NCBI RefSeq assembly: GCF_003355495.1
Contig: NZ_CP031337.1
Span: 2,423,001 to 2,487,000, forward strand
DNA: 64,000 nucleotides
Direction: 5' to 3'
DNA from: Crenobacter cavernae
GTDB lineage: Bacteria > Pseudomonadota > Gammaproteobacteria > Burkholderiales > Chromobacteriaceae
Shown: one piece after another, positions 20,022 through 29,896 of the stretch
How positions within the stretch are numbered: position 1 is the stretch's first letter
Layout of the letters: every line of letters starts with the position of its first letter
Translations under genes and position numbers: made by a program
Notes under the pieces: model-generated
What the model was told of the DNA's origin: nothing
The model's database searches: none
What the model saw: only the letters and a program-made list of their open reading frames with translations

Positions 20022-21204
20022 CGTGAACGCCATGCGCGCCTGGCTGGACGCGCGTGCCACCGCGCTTGCCGAGCGCGACACCGTAGAACTTCTGGCCGGC
20101 CTCGGCCGCATCCTCGCCGAAGACCTCGTTTCGACCTTGAATGTTCCGCCGCACGACAACAGCGCGATGGACGGCTACGCGGTCAGCTTGGCCGAGCTCG
20201 GCCAACCCTTGCCGGTCAGCCAGCGCATTCCGGCTGGCGTCGTGCCCAAGCCGCTCGCACAAGGGACCGTCGCGCGCATCTTCACCGGCGCGCCGATTCC
20301 GGCCGGCGCCGACTTGGTCGTGATGCAGGAAGTGTGCACCGTCGGCGAAGACGGCCGCGTGACCATCGCCGGCGAAGTGAAGGAAGGCCAGAACATCCGC
20401 CGCGCCGGCAGCGACATCGCCACCGGCGCCGTCGTCGTGCCGGCCGGCAAGCGGCTGACGCCGGCCGACCTCGGCCTCTTGGCGTCGATCGGCATCGCCG
20501 AGATCGACGTGCTGCGCCCCTTGCGCGTCGCGGTGTTCTTCACCGGCGACGAACTGACCGAGCCGGGCGAGCCGCTCGCCGACGGCAAGATCTACAACTC
20601 GAACCGCTACTGGCTGACGCCGCTGCTGCTCGAACTGGGCTGCGAGGTGAGCGACCTCGGCATCGTGCCGGACAGCCTCGAGGCGACGCGCGAGGCGCTC
20701 TCCGACGCGGCCGATTTCGCCGACATCATCCTGACCTGCGGCGGCGTGTCGGTCGGCGAGGAGGATCACGTGAAGGCGGCGGTCGAGTCGGTCGGCGAGC
20801 TCAACCTGTGGAAGATCGCGATCAAGCCGGGCAAGCCGTTCGCCTTCGGCCGCATCGGCGCCGCCGACTTCGTCGGCCTGCCGGGCAACCCGGTGTCGGG
20901 CTACGTGACCTTCCACGTGTTCGTGCGCCGCTTCATCGAGCAGCGCCAAGGGTTGGCCGAGGTGCGCGAGCCTACGGTGATCAAGCTGAAAGCCGCGTTC
21001 GAATGGAGCCGCGCCGATAGCAAACGCGAGGAATACCTGCGCGTGAAGCGCACTGTGGAAAACGGCGAGACGGTGCTCGCGCGCTTCGCCAACCAGAATT
21101 CGGGCGTGCTGTCGTCGTGCGCGTGGGCCGACGGCCTGGTGCGTCTCGCGCCCGGCCAGACCGTCGCGCCGGGCGACTGGGTCGACTACCTTCCGTTCGA
21201 ATAA
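20005..21204 (+). CDS. moeA: Molybdopterin molybdenumtransferase MoeA
   Basis: 399 aa. Start ATG at 20005, inside mobB. PPHDNSAMDGYAVSLAEL is the MoeA substrate motif; FTGDELTEPGEPLADGKIYN, then TCGGVSVGEEDHVK and GLPGNPVSGYVTF are further domain III motifs; C-terminal beta domain IV present. Inserts molybdate into adenylated molybdopterin. Carries a perfect 18-bp palindrome at 20188-20205 made of two inverted copies of the genome 9-mer. Confidence 0.96.
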   Translation: MQSFLDVNAMRAWLDARATALAERDTVELLAGLGRILAEDLVSTLNVPPHDNSAMDGYAVSLAELGQPLPVSQRIPAGVVPKPLAQGTVARIFTGAPIPAGADLVVMQEVCTVGEDGRVTIAGEVKEGQNIRRAGSDIATGAVVVPAGKRLTPADLGLLASIGIAEIDVLRPLRVAVFFTGDELTEPGEPLADGKIYNSNRYWLTPLLLELGCEVSDLGIVPDSLEATREALSDAADFADIILTCGGVSVGEEDHVKAAVESVGELNLWKIAIKPGKPFAFGRIGAADFVGLPGNPVSGYVTFHVFVRRFIEQRQGLAEVREPTVIKLKAAFEWSRADSKREEYLRVKRTVENGETVLARFANQNSGVLSSCAWADGLVRLAPGQTVAPGDWVDYLPFE

Positions 21205-21207
21205 GCG

Positions 21208-21552
21208 ATGCCGCAAGTCGCATTCTTTGACGAGGCCGGCGAGCCAATAACGACGCTGGACGCGGTCGCCGGCGGCAAGCTGATCGACCTCGCGCAGTTC
21301 CATGGCCTGCCGCTGCACTGGCGCTGCGGGCAGGGCACCTGCGGCACCTGCCGAATCAAGGTGAGCATAGCCGGCGCGCCGGCCTTGCCGGTCGGCCGGC
21401 TCGAGCGCAACGTGCTTTTGCGCGAAAAGCTGATCGACACCGCCGCGGCGGTGTCGGATAAGTGGCCGGCCGATGGCGTGCGCTGGCGGCTCGCCTGCCA
21501 CGTCGTCGTCATTGATGCGGACCTTTCCGTGACGTTGCCGAGCGCGCCTTGA
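21208..21552 (+). CDS. 2Fe-2S ferredoxin (plant type)
   Basis: 114 aa. HWRCGQGTCGTCRIKV gives the CX4CX2C cluster motif and RLACHVVV the fourth Cys, the usual [2Fe-2S] beta-grasp ferredoxin pattern. It starts three bases after moeA, so it could belong to the same transcript, perhaps serving a molybdoenzyme, but no partner enzyme is present. Confidence 0.85.
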   Translation: MPQVAFFDEAGEPITTLDAVAGGKLIDLAQFHGLPLHWRCGQGTCGTCRIKVSIAGAPALPVGRLERNVLLREKLIDTAAAVSDKWPADGVRWRLACHVVVIDADLSVTLPSAP

Positions 21553-21586
21553 GCGCCGTACACTGGGGCATCTCACCGGAGTTGCC

Positions 21587-22747
21587 ATGCCCGCCTCCCA
21601 AGACCTGCTCGCCCGGCTGGTGGCGTTCGACACCACCAGCCGCCGCTCCAACCTCGACCTGATCGACTGGGTCGCCGACTACCTGTTCGACTACGGCCTG
21701 CGCCCGCGGCTGAGCTACAGCGACGACAAGCACAAGGCCAACCTGTTCGTGCGCATCGGCCCCGGCGACGAGCCGGCGCTGGTGCTGTCCGGCCACACCG
21801 ACGTGGTGCCGGTAGACGGCCAGGACTGGCACACCAACCCGTTCACGCTGACCGAGAAGGACGGCCGCCTCTACGGCCGCGGCAGCGCCGATATGAAGGG
21901 CTTCATCGCCAGCAGCCTGGCGCTGGTGCCGCAGGCGGTAGAGCTGTCGAGAGAGGGCAGGCTCGCACGGCCGATCGCGCTGGCGCTGTCCTACGACGAG
22001 GAGGTCGGCTGCATAGGCGTGCGCAGGCTGATCGCCGACGTGGTCGCCGCCGGCGAGAAGGTGTCGGGCGTGATCGTCGGCGAGCCGACCGAGATGAAAC
22101 CGGTGATCGCGCACAAGGGCATCGCGCAGTACCGCTGCCGCGTGATCGGCCGCGAGGCGCACTCGTCGCTGACGCCGTACGGCGTCAACGCGATCGAGTA
22201 CGCGGCCAAGCTGATCGTGCACCTGAGAAGGTTGGCCGAGACCGAGGCGGCGTTCGGCCACCGCAACGCGCTGTACGACGTGCCGTTCACGACGCTGCAG
22301 ACCGGGCTGGTCCACGGCGGCGTCGCCGCCAACATCGTGCCGCGCGACTGCGAGTTCGTGTTCGAATGCCGCTGGCTGCCGGGCGACGATCCCGAGCGCT
22401 TCACCGATTCGCTGCTCGAATACGTAGCCACGCTGGTCGACGAGATGCGGCAAGTCGCGCCCGAGGCCGACATCCAGATCGAACCGCTGGTGCATTGCCC
22501 GGCGTTCGAGGCCGACGAGGGTTCGCCGGTGCGCGTCGAGACGGCGCGGCTGTGCGGCTGCAAGGACGGTGTCGGCGTCGCCTCCGCGACCGAGGCGGGG
22601 CTGTTCCAGGAGGCCGGCCTGCCGGCGGTGGTGTGCGGGCCGGGCTCGTTCCGCGAGGCGCACAAGCCTGACGAATACCTCGAAGTCGCGCAGCTTGGCG
22701 CCTGCGACGACTGGATGACGCGGCTTCTCGCGCATCGTCTGCGCTAG
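21587..22747 (+). CDS. argE: Acetylornithine deacetylase
   Basis: 386 aa, M20 metallopeptidase family. LSGHTDVVPVDGQDWHTNPF carries the first metal His and Asp; YGRGSADMKGFIA and LSYDEEVGCIGVR (Glu pair) complete the active site; a dimerisation domain lies in the middle. GPGSFREAHKPDEY near the C-terminus is typical of ArgE. Makes ornithine from N-acetylornithine in arginine synthesis. GGAG lies ahead of the ATG. Confidence 0.93.
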   Translation: MPASQDLLARLVAFDTTSRRSNLDLIDWVADYLFDYGLRPRLSYSDDKHKANLFVRIGPGDEPALVLSGHTDVVPVDGQDWHTNPFTLTEKDGRLYGRGSADMKGFIASSLALVPQAVELSREGRLARPIALALSYDEEVGCIGVRRLIADVVAAGEKVSGVIVGEPTEMKPVIAHKGIAQYRCRVIGREAHSSLTPYGVNAIEYAAKLIVHLRRLAETEAAFGHRNALYDVPFTTLQTGLVHGGVAANIVPRDCEFVFECRWLPGDDPERFTDSLLEYVATLVDEMRQVAPEADIQIEPLVHCPAFEADEGSPVRVETARLCGCKDGVGVASATEAGLFQEAGLPAVVCGPGSFREAHKPDEYLEVAQLGACDDWMTRLLAHRLR

Positions 22748-22971
22748 TCTTTCCCGCTTCGCAACGCCCGCCCGGCTTCGCACGCGCGGGCGCTTCGCTT
22801 TGTGGGCGGGCAACGCGAGCGCATGGCCTGGACTGAGTCGCCATGCGAGGAAACGGGTAAACCCGGCGTGGCGACGACTTGTGCGGCGGCGGGGGAGGCG
22901 GCACAATGCGCGCCTCCGGAATGTCCCGCCACAAGCGTGACGCTCCGACCGAAAACCCCACGAGGCGATTC

Positions 22972-24375
22972 ATGACGCAACCAGCCAGCACCGCCGCCCG
23001 TCCGGCCAAAGACGGGCCCGCCGCCCAAGCCGCGCGCGACGGCTTCACTTCGAGCTTCGGCGTCCTCGCCGCGACCCTCGGTTCGGCGGTCGGGCTCGGC
23101 AATATCTGGAAATTCCCCTATCTGACCGGTGCCAACGGCGGCGCCGGCTTCCTCTTGGTCTATCTGGTCGCGACCTTGCTCGTCGCGCTGCCGGTGATGA
23201 TCTCCGAGATCATGCTCGGCCGACGTGCGAAGGCCGACGCGGTGACGACGCTGGTGCGGCTCGCGCCTTCCGGTCAGTACTGGTGGCTGATCGGCGCCTT
23301 CGGCGTGGTCGCGGCCTTCCTGATCCTCGCCTTCTACTCCGAAGTCGCCGCCTGGGTGTTCGCCTACATCTTCAAGGCGATCGCCGGCGACATCCTGACC
23401 ACCGACCCGGCCGAGGCGTCCAAATCCTTCGCGGGCCTCGTGTCCGACCCTATCGCGTCGCTCGCGTGGCAGTGGGCGGTGCTCGCGCTGATCGGCGGCA
23501 TCATCCTGATGGGCGTCTCCAAGGGCATCGAGGCGGTCACCAAGCGGCTGATGCCGCTCCTGTTCCTCCTGTTGATCGTGATCGGCGTGCGTAGTCTGAC
23601 GCTGCCGGGCGCGTCGGCCGGCCTCGAATTCCTGTTCGCACCCGACTTCTCGCGGATCACGCCGGCAGTGGTGCTGACCGCGATGGGGCTCGCCTTCTTC
23701 AAGCTGTCGATCGGCATGGGCACGATGATGACCTACGGCAGCTACTTCCGCGCCGACGAGAACGTGCCGGCGACCGCGCTGCGCGTGATGAGCGCCGACC
23801 TGTTCGTGTCTATGCTCGCCGGTATCGCGATCTTCCCGGCGGTGTTCGCCTTCGGCTTCAAGCCCGAGGCCGGGCCGTCGCTGCTCTTCATCACCATCCC
23901 GGCGGTGTTCGCCAACATGCCTTTCGGCCAGCTGTTCCTGGTGCTGTTCTTCGTGCTCGCGGCGATCGCCGCGACCGGCGCGATGCTGTCCATCCTCGAG
24001 GTGCCGGTGTCGGTGATGAGCGAGCGCCTCGGATGGAGCCGCAAGAAGGCGGTGCTCGTCAACCTGCTGCTGCTCGCGGCGATAGGCTCGACCTGCGCGC
24101 TGTCGAACAGCCTTGCGGCCGACATGAAGCTGTTCGGCCTGAACGCCTTCGACCTGTTCGACTACGTATCGTCCAACATCCTGATGCCGGTCGGCGGCAT
24201 CGGGCTGACGGTGTTCGTCGCCTGGGTGTGGGGCCGGCCGCGCTTCGAGGAGGCGCTGTCGAACGGCGGCAGGATCGCCAACAAGGGCCTGCTCGACGTG
24301 CTGTTCTTCATCACGCGCTGGGTGACGCCGCTCTTGATCCTGGTCGTCATGCTCAAGGGGCTCGGGGTGTGGTGA
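22972..24375 (+). CDS. Sodium-dependent transporter, neurotransmitter:sodium symporter (SNF) family
   Basis: 467 aa from the ATG at 22972, chosen because the longer frame adds a low-complexity Gly stretch. About 11-12 membrane segments; LGSAVGLGNIWKFPYLTGAN is the unwound TM1 sodium-binding signature of the LeuT/SNF family and SIGMGTMMTYGSYF is the TM6 region. Substrate unknown, probably an amino acid. Stands alone between argE and a terminator. Confidence 0.9.
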   Translation: MTQPASTAARPAKDGPAAQAARDGFTSSFGVLAATLGSAVGLGNIWKFPYLTGANGGAGFLLVYLVATLLVALPVMISEIMLGRRAKADAVTTLVRLAPSGQYWWLIGAFGVVAAFLILAFYSEVAAWVFAYIFKAIAGDILTTDPAEASKSFAGLVSDPIASLAWQWAVLALIGGIILMGVSKGIEAVTKRLMPLLFLLLIVIGVRSLTLPGASAGLEFLFAPDFSRITPAVVLTAMGLAFFKLSIGMGTMMTYGSYFRADENVPATALRVMSADLFVSMLAGIAIFPAVFAFGFKPEAGPSLLFITIPAVFANMPFGQLFLVLFFVLAAIAATGAMLSILEVPVSVMSERLGWSRKKAVLVNLLLLAAIGSTCALSNSLAADMKLFGLNAFDLFDYVSSNILMPVGGIGLTVFVAWVWGRPRFEEALSNGGRIANKGLLDVLFFITRWVTPLLILVVMLKGLGVW

Positions 24376-24397
24376 GCGTCGGTCGTCAATACGTATA

Positions 24398-24428
24398 ACG
24401 GGCAGGGGTTTCCTGCCCGTTTTTGTTT
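24398..24428 (+). terminator. Intrinsic terminator after the SNF transporter
   Basis: Perfect 9-bp stem ACGGGCAGG / CCTGCCCGT with a 5-nt loop followed by TTTTTGTTT. Confidence 0.9.
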
Positions 24429-24585
24429 GGCTACCCTCTGCGAGGGCATCTGGCCATGCCGCACCGAGCAATTTGTTGTCATTTCTGCTCGATTTGCGAT
24501 ATATCACTCGGTCTATGGTGAAAAAACGAAGCTGCGGCAAAAGCGTGCCATCGAGCAGACGCAACGGCCTTGTTCTAGGGGACTC

Positions 24586-27500
24586 ATGATGACGCTGCCC
24601 GGCTTCACGCTGGTCGAGACGCTGTACGACAGCCCCGGTACGGCCGTTTACCGAGCGCGGGCGGATGACGACAGCACCCGCTCCCTGATCCTGAAAACGC
24701 CGAAGGCGGCATTTTTGCGCCAGGAAGAGCTGACGCGCTACCGGCGCGAGTACGACGTGCTCGGCCGGCTGGAGCTGCCGCACGTGATCCGTGCGCACGA
24801 ACTCAAGATGATCGGCAAGCGGCCGGTGCTGGTGCTCGAAGACGTCGGCGGCCGCTCGCTGGCGCAGCAATTGCCCGGCGCCGGGTGGACCTTGGCCGAG
24901 CGTCTCGAGATCGCGATCTCTATCACCGAGGGGGTGGCCGAGCTGCATGCCGCGCGCGTCATCCACAAGCACCTGACGCCGGCCAATATCGTCTTCGATC
25001 CGGCCTCGCGCGAACTCAGGCTGATCGACTTCGGCATCGCGACCCACCTCACGCGCGAGAGCCCGGCGGTCAGCCATCCCGATACGCTCGAGGGCACGCT
25101 CGCCTATCTGTCTCCCGAGCAGACCGGGCGCATGAACCGCACGCTCGACTACCGCAGCGACTTCTACTCGCTCGGCGTGACGCTGTATGAACTCTTCACC
25201 GGCACCTTGCCTTTCACGAGCGACGACACGCTCGCGCTGATCCACAAACACCTGACGCTGCCGCCCGAACCCGCGCACGAGCGCAATCCCGGCTTGCCGG
25301 CGGTCCTGTCCGACATCCTGGCCCGGCTGATGGCCAAGACGGCCGACGCGCGCTATCAGAGCGCCGAGGGCATCAGGCACGACCTGGCGACCCTGCTCGA
25401 GGCGTTGCGTTCGGACGGCAAGGCGCCGCGTTTCGCGCTCGGCCGGCAAGACGTTCCTAGCCATTTCCAGCTGTCGCAGAAGCTCTACGGCCGCACCGAG
25501 GAGACGGCGCAGCTTCTGGCGGCGTTCGAACGCGCGAGCCGGGGCGCGCACGAGCTGATGCTGGTCGCAGGCTATTCGGGCATAGGCAAGAGCTGCCTCG
25601 TGCACGAACTGTTCAAGCCGCTGACGCGCCAGCGCGGCTACTTCATCGGCGGCAAGTTCGACCAGTTCCAGAAAAACATCCCTTACAGCGCGCTTGTCAG
25701 CGCGTGCCGCGAGCTCGTCAGGCAATTGCTGACCGAGAACGCGGCGAGGCTCGGGCACTGGCGCTCGGAGCTCGCCGCCGCGCTCGGGGCATCGGGCCAG
25801 GTGATCGTCGACGTGATCCCCGAGGTCGAGCTGATCATCGGCCGGCAAGAACCGGTGCCGGCGCTCGCGCCGCTCGAGACGCAGAACCGTTTCAACCTGG
25901 TGTTTCAGGGCTTCTTGCGCGTGTTCTACCGGCCCGACCATCCGCTGGTGATCTTCCTCGACGACCTGCAATGGGCCGACAGCGCGACGCTGGCGCTGCT
26001 CTCTGTGCTGATGACCGACCGCGACGCGCGCTACCTCTTGATCGTCGGCGCCTACCGTGACAACGAGGTCGGCGCCGACCATCCTCTGTGGTCGCTGCGC
26101 GACGGACTGATCCGCCAGGAGGCGAGCGTCGCTTACGTCGAGCTGGCGCCGATGGCGTTGGACGCGATCACCGAGATGGTGGCGGACACCCTGTTCTGCG
26201 ACGCAGACACGGCGCGGCCGCTCGCGCGACTGGTCAAGGAAAAGACCGGCGGCAACCCCTTCTTCGCCGGCCAGTTCCTCTCGACGCTCTACGAGGAAGG
26301 CTTGATCACCTTCGGCGGAGGGAGTCACGGGGAGGCCGATGCCGCTGTGCGCTGGCGCTGGGACATGGCGCGCATCGCGCGGGCCAACATCACCGACAAC
26401 GTCGTCGAGCTGATGGTCGGTAAGCTGCGCAAGCTGCCGGCCGAAGCGGTCGAGGTGCTGAAGCTCGCCGCGTGCCTGGGCAACCGCTTCGACCTCGATT
26501 CGCTGGCCATCGTCTACGCGCGACCGCTCGGGCCGACCTTCGTCGCGCTCAAGGCCGCGGTCGGCGAAGGCCTGGTGATCCCGACGTCGGCGCTGGAAAT
26601 GCTCGGCGCCGACGCCGGCGCACCGCTGGTCTTCGCGCGCTACCAGTTCCTGCACGACCGGGTGCAGCAGGCCGCTTACGCCCTGGTCGACGGCGACGTG
26701 AAGCAGGCGCTGCACCTGCGCATCGGGCGGCTGTTGCTCGAGAGCGTGTCGGTGTCGGCGCTCGGCGACCGGCTGTTCGAGATCGTCGACCATCTGAACC
26801 GCGGCAGGGACGGCATCACGCTGCGCTCCGAGCGGTTGAGGCTGGCCGGGCTCAACCTCGAGGCGGCGAAGAAGGCCAAGTCGTCGGCCGCCTACAGCGC
26901 CGCGCTCGGCTATCTGACGTGCGCGTTTTCGGTGTTCGACGGTGACTGGCGCGACGATTACGCGCTGTCGCTGGCGCTGAGCCGCGAAGGCGCCGACCTT
27001 GAATACCTGAACGGCAATTACGGGCGCGCCGAGGCGTTGATCCAGCAGATCTGGCAGAACTCGACGTCGGTGCAGGAGCGGGTGGCGGCGTACTCGCAAC
27101 TGGTGACTCAGCGCACCATGCTCGGCAAGAACGAGGAGGCGGTCGTCGCGGCCGGGCAGGCGCTGCAGCTTTTGGGCATGGGCTTCCCGGCCGAGGCCGA
27201 CCTGCAGAGCGCGCTGGACGCCGAACGCCTTGCGATCGAGCAGGGCCTGGCGGGGCGCTCGATCGCCGACCTGATCGCATTGCCGCCGATGAGCGACCCG
27301 ACGATCCGCTCGGCGATGCAGGTCTTGATGACGGTGCACACCACCGCCTATTTCGCCAATTACTACACGCTGTACTGCTGGGTGCTCGCGCGGATGACGC
27401 GGCTGTCGATGGAGTACGGCAACGTGCCCGAGTCGGCCAAGGGCTACGCGAGCTTCGGCAACACGCTGGCCGCGCACTGGGGGCGCTACGAGGACGGCTA

Positions 27501-29633
27501 CGAATTCGGCATGCTGGGCGCCGCGCTCGCCGACCGCTACGCGCACCAGGGCCTCAAGTGCAAGACGCGGCTGATCCTCAGCATGTTCCTCAACCACTGG
27601 ACGCGCCCCTTGGCCGAGGCCGAACGCTTCGACGAAGAGGGGCAGCGCGCCGGCATGGAGGCGGGCGAGTTCCAGTTCATCGGCTACATCCTGGTCCACG
27701 GCCGGACGCTGAACCGCCTTTTCGCCGGGGCACCGCTCGCGCCGCTGCGCTCGGAGATCGACCCCCACCTCGTCTTCACCCGCAAGGTGAAGCACAACCT
27801 GTCGACCGACTACCTGGTCGGCGTGCAAAGGCTGATCGCGGCGCTGGCCGACGAGGCGCCGGATGCGCAAGGGTTGGCCGAGGCCGACGAAGAGGCACGC
27901 TATCTCGACACCTGCGCGCAGAACCGCAGTTTCGCCGCCTTGTGCTCCTATCACACGCTCAAGGCTTTCGTGCACTACCTGCTGGGCGATATGGACGCCG
28001 CCTACGCGGCCATCGAGGCCGCCGAACCGCTGCTCGGCTACGTGAAGGGCACGATGACCGAGCCCGAGCACGCCCACTACCTCGCGCTGATCCTGCTCGC
28101 GCGCGAGACGACGCCCGGCACGCTGGCGCGGGCCGAGGCGTGCCTGGAGCGCTTGCGGCAGTGGGCCGTGCACGGCTCGGCCAACTTCACGCACAAGGCG
28201 CTGCTGGTCGAGGCGGAACTCGCATGCGCGACCGGGCGCATCGCCGACGCGCTGGAGGGCTACGACCAGGCGATCGCCGCCGCCGGCGCCGACGGCTTCC
28301 TGCACTACGAGGCGCTGGCCAACGAACGCGCGGCGCGCTTCTGGTTGGCGCGCGGCAAGCCGGAGTTCGCGCGACCGTATCTGCACCGCGCGCTCGACGG
28401 CTACCGTGCGTGGGGCGCAGAGCGCAAGCGGGCCGGGCTTGCCGCCGCATTCCCGGAGCAGGGCGTCGAGTCCCTGTCCGGCGGCGCGCCGCGCGCCGCC
28501 ACCGCCGGGCGGCTGGGCGACCTCGACCTCGCGTCGGTGCTCAAGACGAGCCAGGCGATCTCCGGCGAGATCGTGCTCGATCGGTGCTGTGTGCGCCCAT
28601 CCTGCAGCGCGGCGAGCTGTCCGGGGTGCTCTACCTAGAGCACCCCGCGGTCGCCGGCGCGTTCTCGCCCGAACGCGTCGAACTCTTAGGCCTGTTGTCG
28701 ACGCAGGCGGCGATCTCGATCCAGAACGCCCGCCTCTACGCGAGCCTCGCCACCGAGGTCGCCGAGCACCACCGCGTCGAGACCGAGCTGCGCCAGACCG
28801 AGGCCAAGTACCGCGACATCTTCGACCACGCGGCCGAGGGCATCTTCCGCACCGGCCGCGACGGCCGGCTGTTGATGGCCAACCCGGCGCTCGCGCGCAT
28901 CATGGGCTACGCGTCGCCCGACGCACTGCTCGGCGACTACCCCACGCTGATCGGCGACGCCTTCATCGGTGCCGACCTGAAGGCCGAGCTGCTGATCCGC
29001 ATCGCGCGCGACGGCGTGATCCGCAACTTCGAATTCATCGCGCGGCGGCGCGACGGCAGCGTCGTCGAACTGTTGATCGGCGCGCACATCATCCGCGACG
29101 ACGCCGGCCAGGTGCTCTACTACGAGGGCATCCTGCAGGACATTTCCGAGCGCAAGCGGCTCGAGGCGACGACCGGGCTAGACCCGGCCTATCTCGAGCT
29201 CGAACTGACCGAGAGCGCGTCGATGAGCGATCCTCAGAAGAATATCGAGCTGATGTACCGGCTGAAGGCGCTCGGCATCGGGCTGGCGATCGACGACTTC
29301 GGCACCGCGTATTCGAACATGTACTACCTGAAGAGTTTTCCGGTGAACAAGCTCAAGCTCGACGGCTCCTTCATCCGCGAGATCGCCAGCGACGCGCGCA
29401 ACCTCGCGATCGTCGACGCGATCATCTCGCTCGCGCACCGGCTCGGCCTCTCGGTGGTCGCCGAGATGGCCGAGAACGAGTGCCAGGTGGTCCTGCTCGC
29501 GACGCGCGGCTGCGACCAGATCCAGGGCAATTATTTCAGCCCGGCGCTCGACGCCGCCGTGTGCGCGGCGCTGCTGAAGAGCGGGCGCGTGCCGCTGCCG
29601 GAGGCGCTCGAGGCGCGTCGGGTCCTTTCCTAG
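24586..29633 (+). pseudogene. Broken serine/threonine kinase - AAA ATPase - GAF - PAS - EAL signalling protein
   Basis: Intact reading from 24586 to about 28582 gives a protein kinase-like domain (residues 1-275), an AAA/STAND ATPase (Walker A GYSGIGKSC near residue 332) and a long helical repeat region, the usual order of the multidomain sensor kinases. In the GAF domain the frame then breaks. SQAISGEIVLDR at 28545-28582 is followed at once by codons for VLCAPILQRGELSGVLYLE in the next frame, so the central GAF (~100 residues) is missing and a stop follows at 28638 in the original frame. The downstream frame runs to 29633 with the GAF end and a PAS domain. ERKRLEAT then joins directly to GLDPAYLELELTES, the second half of an EAL domain. 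No GGDEF and no catalytic EAL motif are present. The kinase loop also reads HKHLTPANI where HxD is expected. Most likely a decayed gene. Confidence 0.8.
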
Positions 29634-29685
29634 ACCCGCGAGGGGGCAGCTTGGGTTGCGACGACTAGGAGGAAGGGACGATAAA

Positions 29686-29709
29686 AACGGGCAGCGCAGG
29701 CTGCCCGTT
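29686..29709 (-). terminator. Hairpin terminator, mainly for the minus-strand amidase
   Basis: AACGGGCAGC / GCTGCCCGTT stem of 10 bp with a GCAG loop. On the minus strand it is followed by TTTTTAT. It lies in the gap between the convergent kinase pseudogene and amidase. Confidence 0.75.
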
Positions 29710-29896
29710 CGTCGTTTGAGAAGGGCTTCAGGCCTCGGCCAACGTTGCGGTCCGCCCTGACAGTTCGCGCAGATAGGTCCACGGGCAGACGCCGCCCGAA
29801 AATGCGACAGATGCGCCCGGCCAACGGTGTCGCGTGCCGCATCGCTCGAGCCGCCGGGCATCCGACGCGGGCGGAGCGGGGCAGGCGCGCGTTTGG

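Noticed and set aside
22744..28386. A very long open frame (1880 codons) on the minus strand opposite the SNF transporter and kinase genes
   Set aside because: Third-position GC bias of the plus-strand genes creates it; its translation is Arg/Gln/His-rich without any recognisable domain, while the plus strand shows clear family motifs.
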